Source: Prevotellaceae bacterium
GTDB lineage: Bacteria; Bacteroidota; Bacteroidia; Bacteroidales; Paludibacteraceae
DNA length: 32,408 bases
Assembly: GCA_031261165.1 (NCBI GenBank)
Contig: JAISJU010000006.1
Location: 1-32,408, forward strand
Direction: 5' to 3'
Shown here: positions 9,949-17,336 of the stretch, piece after piece
Position numbering within the stretch: the stretch's first letter is position 1
Layout of the letters: every line of letters starts with the position of its first letter
Position numbers and translations under genes: made by a program
The notes under the pieces: generated by a model
Seen by the model: the letters and a program-made list of their open reading frames with translations, nothing else
Told to the model about the DNA's origin: nothing
Databases searched by the model: none

Positions 9949-12513
9949 TTACCAGAATTTTTTTATTAACTTATACTTGCTTGTGTGAATTTCCACCTCT
10001 ATAGGATAAGACGAAACAGGCACAGGCATTGAAGTAAGTGCTGCACCACCGCCTCTTTCGTAAAATGGCGATGCGGTGTTTTCGTTTACTATTACTTTGT
10101 TGATATAATCGGCTTCGCAACCGTTGCCCGCACCGGTCAGCGAAACATTGATATTATTGCCGTTGCGCAATGCGCAGATAGTGTTGTTTATGTCGGGTTG
10201 CAATATACCGCTTGGGGCGGGTTTGGTAATGGTTGCTATATAATTGGCACCATCGTTACTGTCATAAACCGTTAAATTTTCTATTTTGGCAGAATACCAA
10301 ACCTCAATGGTATAAGTACCAGATGCAAATGAACAAATTATTTCTTGCGGATTTGTTACCGTCCATATTCCATAATTAGGACTGAAACTCTGGAAAGTCA
10401 TCGGAATATAATTACTAACTTCGTCTCCGCTGCTATTTTTAATTTTGTAATTCAACCGCACATCAACCTTAGAGCCTTCTTCGCCTGCCAAAACACCCAT
10501 ATTTGCACGATAATCTTTCACTTGAATATTTCCACCGAGCGCAAAAGTGCTTGCCGTATAAGTTTGTCCGTCAAAAGCAATTACGTCTTGTTCAGTTGTT
10601 GCACCGTCATCTGCTTTGGTTGATATTTTTGAATTGTCAATGGGGAACGGCGAAGTGTCGAAACGAAACCAGTAGTTTTTGGCATCGTTTGAATAATGAA
10701 TAGTGCTGCCATCGTATGTTGCCTCGTACCAGAAACCTACATCATAGGGGTGGTAACTAAGCACTTCTCTGTCAGCATTTACTGCCGCCATAATATCAAA
10801 ATCGGCAGGTGCTTCCCAATAGCCGGTTGATGAATTATAGGTTAATGGAATGCTATGCTCTGCTGTCGGTGTTACTTCTCTTGCGCCTGTGGCTGTGGCA
10901 TACAAGCGGTAGTGGAGTGTTACCGTTGCCAGAGGAATGTTTACCTGTGCTGCACCGCCGAGTTTAAAGAATTTTGTAAAACGAATGAAATAGGCATAAT
11001 TAGTTAAATAATTATCTCCTGCGCTGTTATAAGTGTTAGGCGTATAATTATGCAAATTGAAATGTGAAGGATTATTAACACTATATTCGCCATTATAAAC
11101 AAAACTGTTAAATGTAGGCGAAAGTGCCTGATTATTGTTTGTAGTACCTTCGTAATCAACACTAACCGTTGGTGCGCCAACCCAAACAAGCGCGGGAACA
11201 GTAACCGTAACGGTAACTTCATTACTTTCTGCGCCGTTTGCTGTTGCCTTAAACTTATAAGTTCCTGCCTGTGTCGGTGTAAAAGTATTGCCCGCCATAG
11301 GCGTGTATGCACCCCCAAACGCCATAGAATAAGTTGTTACAGGCGAACAAGCATTAAAAATAGTAGGCGTCAATGTTATTTGATTGCCAACAATAACTTC
11401 AGAGGCAGAGGCAGCCAAAGAAATTTGGGTTGTTGATGTAGAAGGCACTTCGTTAAGCGTGCGCTGTGTGCCGTCTACAGCCCATTCGCCAATAAAATAT
11501 ACTTTTGAAGATGTGATTGTCGGGTAGGCGGTTTTATCCGATTCCTTGCCTGTGTCAAAATTATCGTATCTCGAAAATTGCCAGTTGCTGACAGATGTTG
11601 CACAATTGGCGAAAGTATATGAAACCCATTGTGCGCAATTTATGGTTTCTACCGTTACATTGTGAAATCCGTTCAAAGCACCATTATCCCAAAAATACAT
11701 TTTCACATATTGACTTTCCCAGTCAGACGGCAATTTTGCTTTTACTGTTATTGGCTCAGCAGCCACAACGGTTTGTTCTGCTGAGGTAGCAGTTTGAGAA
11801 TTATAGGTTGCTGTTGCTTTAAATGTATAAGTCCCTGCTGTTGCACAAGTGTAAGAACTTGTACAGGTTGCATAAGCACCACCGCCTATTTTTACCTGAT
11901 ATGTAACAGTCGGAGTAGCCTGAAAGTAATTTGTTGCGTTTGAAAGCGTAACAGCACTGCCAACACATACAGTAGCAGGAGTAGCAGATAAAGAAACTGT
12001 CGGGGCAGGAATGGTAAAAGTGGCTTTGTAGTTAGACCCACTCCCACTGTCAAAAAATTCTCCAAGATTAGAGCCGCTAATTTGTGCGTAAAATTCAAGT
12101 GTGTAATTTCCCGCGATACCAGGATTTATATTGATACTCTTCCCTGGAAAGCCCCACTTTTGGTTACTACCATCACCGTTTAAATTTGCTAACCAATTAC
12201 CAGATTCAGCAGTAAAAGAAGGCGTTGCAGGTCTGCTGCCTGTTGGATAAACAATGTAATAAAACGTTATACCCGTAACATCACCGCTACCGCTTTTCCA
12301 AGTTTTTGCATCGTAAGCGGATATTGTGATAGCAGTTCCAACATTAAAAGTGCCTAATGCTTTTGTAGAAAAAACATCGCCATTATCATACACTTTGTGA
12401 GCCGTACCGTTAATTGTAATATAACTTCTGTCAGCAGCAAAAAAGCCACCGTCAGCCCACATCGCATTAGCGCACAAAAAGGTGCAAATTGTTATTAATA
12501 AAATCTTTTTCAT
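9949..12513 (-). CDS. Large multidomain secreted protein with Ig-like and CBM26-like domains
   Basis: Secreted 854-residue protein, function not recognised as a whole. It has a signal peptide (cut near MWA-D), then module A (22-168), an Ig-like domain (about 172-250), a CBM26-like segment (about 255-355: DWESQYVKMYFWDNG, later WQFSRYDN and VYFIGEW), a second Ig-like domain (about 363-440), module B (445-622), module C (655-765) and a C-terminal beta segment. A, B and C share a closing signature of an Asp/Tyr-Ser-Asn turn then NY plus a beta strand (VYDSNDGANYIATI in C, HYSNDAKNYWFRF in B), also found in the neighbouring 448-residue protein. No enzyme motif is visible, so I infer a starch-binding adhesin. 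Unlike its neighbours it ends in KKFW with no sorting domain and no lipobox. It lies 31 bp after the 361-residue protein gene. Confidence 0.75.
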   Translation of the reverse strand: MKKILLITICTFLCANAMWADGGFFAADRSYITINGTAHKVYDNGDVFSTKALGTFNVGTAITISAYDAKTWKSGSGDVTGITFYYIVYPTGSRPATPSFTAESGNWLANLNGDGSNQKWGFPGKSININPGIAGNYTLEFYAQISGSNLGEFFDSGSGSNYKATFTIPAPTVSLSATPATVCVGSAVTLSNATNYFQATPTVTYQVKIGGGAYATCTSSYTCATAGTYTFKATATYNSQTATSAEQTVVAAEPITVKAKLPSDWESQYVKMYFWDNGALNGFHNVTVETINCAQWVSYTFANCATSVSNWQFSRYDNFDTGKESDKTAYPTITSSKVYFIGEWAVDGTQRTLNEVPSTSTTQISLAASASEVIVGNQITLTPTIFNACSPVTTYSMAFGGAYTPMAGNTFTPTQAGTYKFKATANGAESNEVTVTVTVPALVWVGAPTVSVDYEGTTNNNQALSPTFNSFVYNGEYSVNNPSHFNLHNYTPNTYNSAGDNYLTNYAYFIRFTKFFKLGGAAQVNIPLATVTLHYRLYATATGAREVTPTAEHSIPLTYNSSTGYWEAPADFDIMAAVNADREVLSYHPYDVGFWYEATYDGSTIHYSNDAKNYWFRFDTSPFPIDNSKISTKADDGATTEQDVIAFDGQTYTASTFALGGNIQVKDYRANMGVLAGEEGSKVDVRLNYKIKNSSGDEVSNYIPMTFQSFSPNYGIWTVTNPQEIICSFASGTYTIEVWYSAKIENLTVYDSNDGANYIATITKPAPSGILQPDINNTICALRNGNNINVSLTGAGNGCEADYINKVIVNENTASPFYERGGGAALTSMPVPVSSYPIEVEIHTSKYKLIKKFW

Positions 12514-12544
12514 AATAGTATAGGTTTTTAGGGGGGGATACTAA

Positions 12545-13630
12545 TCAATTAATCACAGTCTTATAAATTAAGTTGTTTATTTTCAGCAAATAAACACCTC
12601 GTTTTAATTCCACAGAACAAGTTTTATCAGCAGTGCCGGCAAAAACTTTTTGTCCCGTTACGGAAAAGATTTCTACTTGCGCGGCGGTTTCCGTTGAGAT
12701 TTTCAGGCTGTTGCCCTCTACCCATACGTTGATTCCACTGTCCTTTGTGCTACCAACGGCGGCGGGAGGAGGTGGAGGCGGTGTCGGAATTACAAATGGG
12801 CATTCCGCTGCCGAATTGATGCGGCGTTTTCCCCAGTCGCTGTCGCCTTCTTCGTAAGTGGCATCTACTACTTCGTAACAACCGGACTCAACAATGCCTT
12901 CAATGTTGATGGTCTGTTTGCCGAGTTTTGCCTTTGCCTCGTCTTCGTTGGCAGGAGTTTCGCTCGGGAATGAACTTTGAGAAAGGAAAATAATATTCAC
13001 TTCGTCAAAATCGAAACCGCAGGCATAAACACCTTCATATTCTATCGGTTTGATATAACCGTTCGTGCCTGTAGCCCAAAAATAAACGTAGATTTCTGCC
13101 CATTCGGCAGGCTTTGTAACGCCAATGACAATATTTTTTTGCAAATCATTTTCTGTTGCATCAATCACTTCGGCAGGGGGAGGGGGAGGAGGATTATCAC
13201 CACCGTTGGGCTTTTCGCCCCAAGTGCCGGTAAAGTTGTTGTTTCCATCTTTGATTTCGCTGATATAAAAGCAGACTTCGCCTGTTTGTGCCGCAATATC
13301 TGCGGTTTGATTCCAAACATCTGCCCAGTCGGTTAAACTTGCGGCATTATCTGCTTTGCGCACAAAAATAATGTTAGCCCAAGTTTTTCCGTTTGTTCCG
13401 GGTGCCGCGATTGAATACAATGTTCCCTCTTCGAGCGTTGCCTCTACGCCTGCCCACGCATCATCGCCGGGCGCATTGAAGAAATACGCCGTGAGTTTTG
13501 CACCGTCATTTGCCCACCACGAATTGTTTTCGGTGCTGAAATACACCTTTTCGCCTGCCGTAAAAACGTCTGCAAATGCTACACTTGCAAGCAGTACGTT
13601 TAATAGAATGATTGTAGATATTCTTTTCAT
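12545..13630 (-). CDS. Secreted two-module starch-binding-like protein with T9SS sorting domain
   Basis: A 361-residue secreted protein: signal peptide (cut near AFA-D), one Trp-rich module (22-138) of the same type as the two in the 448-residue neighbour, a proline linker (147-152), a CBM26-like domain (about 160-270, with AEWAEIYVYFWATG and the ENDLQKN entry), a second proline linker (284-289) and a C-terminal T9SS type-A sorting domain (about 300-361, VEIFSVTGQKVF then RGVYLLKIN). It has no catalytic motifs. Probably a cell-surface starch-binding accessory protein exported with the amylase, encoded just downstream of it (129-bp gap holding a palindromic repeat). Proline linkers between two binding modules suggest flexible bivalent binding. 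Starch specificity is inferred. Confidence 0.82.
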   Translation of the reverse strand: MKRISTIILLNVLLASVAFADVFTAGEKVYFSTENNSWWANDGAKLTAYFFNAPGDDAWAGVEATLEEGTLYSIAAPGTNGKTWANIIFVRKADNAASLTDWADVWNQTADIAAQTGEVCFYISEIKDGNNNFTGTWGEKPNGGDNPPPPPPAEVIDATENDLQKNIVIGVTKPAEWAEIYVYFWATGTNGYIKPIEYEGVYACGFDFDEVNIIFLSQSSFPSETPANEDEAKAKLGKQTINIEGIVESGCYEVVDATYEEGDSDWGKRRINSAAECPFVIPTPPPPPPAAVGSTKDSGINVWVEGNSLKISTETAAQVEIFSVTGQKVFAGTADKTCSVELKRGVYLLKINNLIYKTVIN

Positions 13631-13677
13631 AATTATAAGGTTTTAATGGTTTTACATTTAGTATTTTTTTGCGTGCC

Positions 13678-13749
13678 TTTGCGTTTTACTTTGTGCACTT
13701 TGCGGTATTTTCTTTAACCGCAAAGGACACAAAGATTTTCACAAAGAAC
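13678..13749. repeat. Palindromic CACAAAG-word repeat after the amylase gene
   Basis: Hairpin whose arms are built from CTTTGTG/CACAAAG (13689-13695 with 13728-13734) and CTTTGCGGT/ACCGCAAAG (13698-13706 with 13717-13725). Further CACAAAG words follow on the right. It lies between the amylase stop and the next gene on the same strand. Same family as 19121-19207 and 22911-23002. Confidence 0.65.
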
Positions 13750-13759
13750 ACAATGATTT

Positions 13760-16579
13760 TTAATTCTTAATTATTTTATGTATCGTCTTCCCGTCAGCCG
13801 TAAGGGTTTCAATCAAATAAAATCCGTTCGACACGTTAGACAAATCTATTTCATTTACATTATTATATTGTTTTACCAACAAGCCGCTTAATGTATAAAC
13901 CGACACGCTTTTTACGGCGGTTTCGCTCAAAATATACACTTTGTCGGCGGTCGGATTGGGATACAAAATCACATTCGGCGTTGTCTGCACATTTGCCGTG
14001 CCGTTGATGATATTCGGCATTTCGGGCAAGGTTACCTGTCTGTCCACAAAGACTTTTACTTCGCCGCCCTGCAAGGGAATTTCCATATTCGTGTTGGTAA
14101 CATTGAGCGTGGTTTCGCTCATCAGTTCGTACCAAGTGCCTGTTTTTGGGAAACTGGGGAAACCCGAAGAGGCATCAGTGCGGAAATTGCCGATAACTAC
14201 GAGGTTTAAGTCGCTGTGCTTAATGGCTATTCTGCGCCCATTTGTCCAATCGGATTGCGCTACCTGACTTTCGCAATAACCTTCGGCAAAAGCCAGTGGA
14301 AATTGCTTTTTCAGATTGATGATTTTTGCTGTTTTATAGTAGGCTTGTTGGCGGTGTTCAAATTTATCAAACCACAGGAAACCAGAAGGTTTTTCTTCCA
14401 TACGTTCATCGCTGCCATCATCGCCGAATTTCACATCATAACCTATTTCACCGAATTGCCAAATCATTTTGGGACCGGGCAGCAGTGTGGCAAATGCCAT
14501 ATTCAACGGCACGCGACTGACACGCAAAATAGAATCGGTTCGCATTGTTCCTGCCCCATAAGCCTTTGCTTTATAAAAATTGCGCTCGTGGTCGTGGCTT
14601 TCGGGATAATGTACCCAATTACGCGGGAATTGTTCAGCAATTCCGTCAAAACCGCTATTTTCCTGATAGCCCATAGCAGATTGTGAGAAATGCTCATTAT
14701 AGATACTTTTCCACATATACATTCCCTCACCTGCCAATGCATTTTCTTCGCTGTCATCACAAAAATGTTCAAGAATAAACATTATATCCTCTTTTTTAGA
14801 TTTGGCGGCACCGTAATACTCTTTCAAATAATTGATGCGGTCTTGGTCGTAGGCTTTCGTGCAGTTATCATTATCACCACAGGGTCTTTGCGTAAATCCT
14901 TTGCTGAGGTCAAGACGATAACCGTCAATATGATACTCTTCAATCCAATATTTCAGCATACGCTTAAAGTGGTCGCGCACAATGGTTTTAGAGTGATTGA
15001 AGTCGTGCATTACACTGAACGGGTGCGGTGCGGTAACGTTAAAATAGGGATTGTCGGCGGCAGTTTTGTTGGCTGCGCTGTTCCACCAAAGTTTTGCAAA
15101 GGGGTGCGTACCGCTGGCGTGATTAAGCACCACGTCAAGTATCACGGCAATGCCGCGTTTGTGGCATTCGTCAATGAATTTTTTATACAAGATGGGTGAG
15201 CCGTAAGCCTTATCGGGCGCAAAATAATGGTTTGGGTTGTAGCCCCAACTGCTGTTGCCGTCAAACTCCTGAATGGGCATCAACTCAATGGCTGTAACGC
15301 CCAGATTTGCCAAATAATCAATGCGGTCTAACGCGCCCTGCAAAGACTGTTTCGTGGTGAAATCGCGCAACAAGAGTTCGTAAATTACCATACTTGTTTT
15401 GTTTGGCATCGTGTAATTAGTTGCCTGCCAAGCATATTGCGACTTGTTAATCTGGAAGACAGACACTGTTCCGCTTGCCTTTCCGGTCGGATATTTAGGC
15501 ATATAGGGATAACGCGTGTTATCGGCTGTGTTAATCCAGTCATCACTCCAGGGGTCGAGTACGAGTTCTGTGTAAGGGTCTGATATTCTGATGCTGTCAT
15601 CTACCACGTATTGGAAACGGTACTGTTTGTTGGGATTTACATCGGTGAGGGTGTAAAACCAATAATTGCCGTCTTTTTTCATCTGATAGTCGTTTTTGAC
15701 AACGAAATCGTTGAAATCGCCAACGAGGAAAACATTTTTCTTGTTCGGTGCGTAGAGTACTAAGGTTACTTCATTTGTTCCATAATTGATACCGTCTTTC
15801 ACACCTGAGGGGCGTGTGCCGAGCGGCGCGGTTTTGGGAACGCAAACAAAAATCGTGTCATATACGGTTTTCGTAGCAGTAGAGGCTTTTGCTACCACCT
15901 CAAAATCGCCGGTGGCGGTAAAAGTGTAGTTATAATTCAGTTGTTCGGCGTTTGTTACGCTGTTTACAACGCTATTATTTACCAGCAAATCAATGTTGGC
16001 AGCCGTAGAGGTATTGACAATAAAATTGAGGCTTGTGTTTTTCTTGACGGACTGGTTGCCTGACGGACTTACAAAAACCATATTCAAAGCAGAGGCATCA
16101 TATACATTAATAAAAATGTCTTTTGCCGCGCCGCTTACGAGGTCTTTTCCTTCCTTATAATAAGGTTTACCGCCGGGAGTAGTAGATGGTACTTCCGCAC
16201 CACTACGAAACACCAATGCAAGTTTTTCCACTTTTTCGCCGGCAGGAACGCCGTAAAATGCTTGAATTGAAGGGCTAATCACAAGTTTATACTTGTCGTT
16301 GCCGAGTGAGGTCAGTTTGAGTTTAGGAAGGTTTTGTCCCCATTCGGACTGCACATATTTCCAGTCGCTTTCGTTCACGCTTGCGGAGGTGATAATACCT
16401 GTGTGTACATACACATCGCCGGTGTAGCCTGCCAAACCGCCGGTGCCTTGCGTGGCATCAAAAACGATTTCAACCGTTCCCGTGTTTTCGTTAATAAAGG
16501 CGGGTGTGGTAGAAACCACCTGCGCTGATACCAGCAACGAAAACACCCATAATGACAATAATAAAATTGTTTTTTTCAT
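13760..16579 (-). CDS. GH13 alpha-amylase/neopullulanase with T9SS sorting domain
   Basis: Secreted 939-residue glycoside hydrolase that should cut alpha-1,4-glucan. Layout from the chosen start: signal peptide (cut near VSA-Q), an N-terminal beta domain (about 20-165), an Ig/bacterial-lectin-like segment (165-250), a CBM48-like domain (about 270-345, VFLVGDFNDF) and the GH13 barrel (about 395-770). GH13 residues visible: region I DVVLNH (482-487), nucleophile D557 in GYRLDLSKG, acid/base E604 in FILEHFCDD, and transition-state Asp D663 in ESHDHER. The tail (YPNPTADKV, VYTLSG, GFYLIETLTADG, KIIKN) is a standard T9SS type-A domain. There is no lipobox, so it is not a SusG-type lipoprotein. I chose the ATG at 16579, which opens the signal peptide, over one 15 codons upstream. 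It heads a four-gene run and has TGTAG repeats upstream. Confidence 0.93.
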   Translation of the reverse strand: MKKTILLLSLWVFSLLVSAQVVSTTPAFINENTGTVEIVFDATQGTGGLAGYTGDVYVHTGIITSASVNESDWKYVQSEWGQNLPKLKLTSLGNDKYKLVISPSIQAFYGVPAGEKVEKLALVFRSGAEVPSTTPGGKPYYKEGKDLVSGAAKDIFINVYDASALNMVFVSPSGNQSVKKNTSLNFIVNTSTAANIDLLVNNSVVNSVTNAEQLNYNYTFTATGDFEVVAKASTATKTVYDTIFVCVPKTAPLGTRPSGVKDGINYGTNEVTLVLYAPNKKNVFLVGDFNDFVVKNDYQMKKDGNYWFYTLTDVNPNKQYRFQYVVDDSIRISDPYTELVLDPWSDDWINTADNTRYPYMPKYPTGKASGTVSVFQINKSQYAWQATNYTMPNKTSMVIYELLLRDFTTKQSLQGALDRIDYLANLGVTAIELMPIQEFDGNSSWGYNPNHYFAPDKAYGSPILYKKFIDECHKRGIAVILDVVLNHASGTHPFAKLWWNSAANKTAADNPYFNVTAPHPFSVMHDFNHSKTIVRDHFKRMLKYWIEEYHIDGYRLDLSKGFTQRPCGDNDNCTKAYDQDRINYLKEYYGAAKSKKEDIMFILEHFCDDSEENALAGEGMYMWKSIYNEHFSQSAMGYQENSGFDGIAEQFPRNWVHYPESHDHERNFYKAKAYGAGTMRTDSILRVSRVPLNMAFATLLPGPKMIWQFGEIGYDVKFGDDGSDERMEEKPSGFLWFDKFEHRQQAYYKTAKIINLKKQFPLAFAEGYCESQVAQSDWTNGRRIAIKHSDLNLVVIGNFRTDASSGFPSFPKTGTWYELMSETTLNVTNTNMEIPLQGGEVKVFVDRQVTLPEMPNIINGTANVQTTPNVILYPNPTADKVYILSETAVKSVSVYTLSGLLVKQYNNVNEIDLSNVSNGFYLIETLTADGKTIHKIIKN

Positions 16580-16621
16580 AATATATAATTTTAAGGTTTT
16601 ATCAACTGTTTTTTCGATGTT

Positions 16622-16629
16622 CAAAGGTA
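16622..16629 (-). promoter_or_regulatory. -7 box of the amylase promoter
   Basis: TACCTTTG on the minus strand, ending 42 bp before the amylase ATG, fits TAnnTTTG. The nearest TTTG upstream is only 16 bp away (16646-16649), not 19-21, so the -33 box is poor. That is the pattern expected of an activator-dependent promoter, which suits control by SusR. Confidence 0.6.
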
Positions 16630-16666
16630 ATCATAAATTTCGTAACAAATTCTCTTACAATAAAAA

Positions 16667-16765
16667 ATGTAGAAATAATGTAGAAATGTAAAAGCATTAA
16701 AATATTAATATTTAATACTTTAATGCTTTTTTTCGATATAAATTATGTAGATGTATTGTAGAAAT
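16667..16765. promoter_or_regulatory. Candidate SusR operators upstream of the amylase (TGTAG repeats)
   Basis: Two direct-repeat pairs. TGTAG at 16668 and 16679 (both ATGTAGAAAT, 11 bp apart) lie 39 bp above the -7 box. TGTAG at 16746 and 16757 (11 bp apart) lie 117 bp above it. Between them is a 39-nt imperfect palindrome (16691-16729, AAAGCATTAAA pairing with TTTAATGCTTT). The distances parallel the TGTAG sites above susC. Seen directly; the bound protein is inferred. Confidence 0.55.
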
Positions 16766-16872
16766 TATATTTCTATAACAAAACATTCTGTGCTGTTTTT
16801 GTTTCCGAAAAACGATGTTCTGCAGTGTTTATTTTGTTAATTTTTCCCAAATAGGAAGATTATTTTTAAATA
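16766..16872. other. Non-coding spacer upstream of the amylase control region
   Basis: AT-rich, no ORF of note and no clear repeat or promoter. Together with the flanking repeats it fills the 757-bp gap between the amylase and susR. Confidence 0.4.
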
Positions 16873-17220
16873 CAGAGTGCCTAAATATTTGTAGTAAATG
16901 ATAAAATGAATAGTGTTTTAAGGTGCAGCGCACCGAAATCGGTTTCAATATTACTTCCGCTCTACGCAGGGCTGTTAAGTTCTCTGTCATTGCGGGCTTG
17001 CCCCGCAATCCCCTGAAAAAAAGGGGATTCTGACTTTCGTCAGAATGACAGGGTTGAAAAGGGGGTTGCGGGTCATACTTCGACTTCGCTCAGTAACCAA
17101 GCCCGCAATGACAAAACTTACATTGTTCGGCACGTTTTACAAAGAACTTAACAGCCCTGCACTCTGCGGAGTTTGACAAGAAATTAAAACTATTATGCTA
17201 CAAATATTTACAGCACTCTG
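16873..17220. mobile_element. 348-bp nested inverted-repeat element (MITE-like)
   Basis: Outer arms of 22 and 23 bp (16873-16894 and 17198-17220, sharing CAGAGTGC and TAAATATTTGTAG) enclose a second pair, AGGGCTGTTAAGTTCT (16968-16983) with its complement (17143-17158). These enclose a third pair, TGTCATTGCGGGCTT (16985-16999) with its complement (17099-17113). Inside are two small hairpins (AATCCCCT/AGGGGATT and TTCTGAC/GTCAGAA). No ORF. The shape suits a non-autonomous transposable element or stacked insertions of palindromic repeats; no transposase is near and no target-site duplication was confirmed. Confidence 0.55.
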
Positions 17221-17230
17221 TGCCTTTCCT

Positions 17231-17315
17231 AAAAAGATATATACATTTTCTTAAAAAGGTATATACATTTTCCTCAAAAGGTATATACGTTTTACCCGAA
17301 AAGTATATACCTTTT
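17231..17315. repeat. Four-copy 22-bp repeat with phased GTATATAC palindromes
   Basis: The 8-bp palindrome GTATATAC (first copy ATATATAC) starts at 17237, 17259, 17281 and 17303, exactly 22 bp apart, each in an AAAAGG...TTTT setting. The array begins 21 bp after the susR stop on the minus strand and directly abuts the nested element at 16873-17220. On the minus strand each unit reads TATACCTTTT, close to a -7 box. It could be a protein-binding array, part of the neighbouring element, or a simple tandem expansion. Confidence 0.7.
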
Positions 17316-17336
17316 CCGTCATTGCAGAAATCACAG

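Noticed and set aside
17231..17315. Possible CRISPR array at the 22-bp repeats
   Set aside because: Unit spacing is 22 bp with no unique spacers, only four units, and no cas genes in the window.
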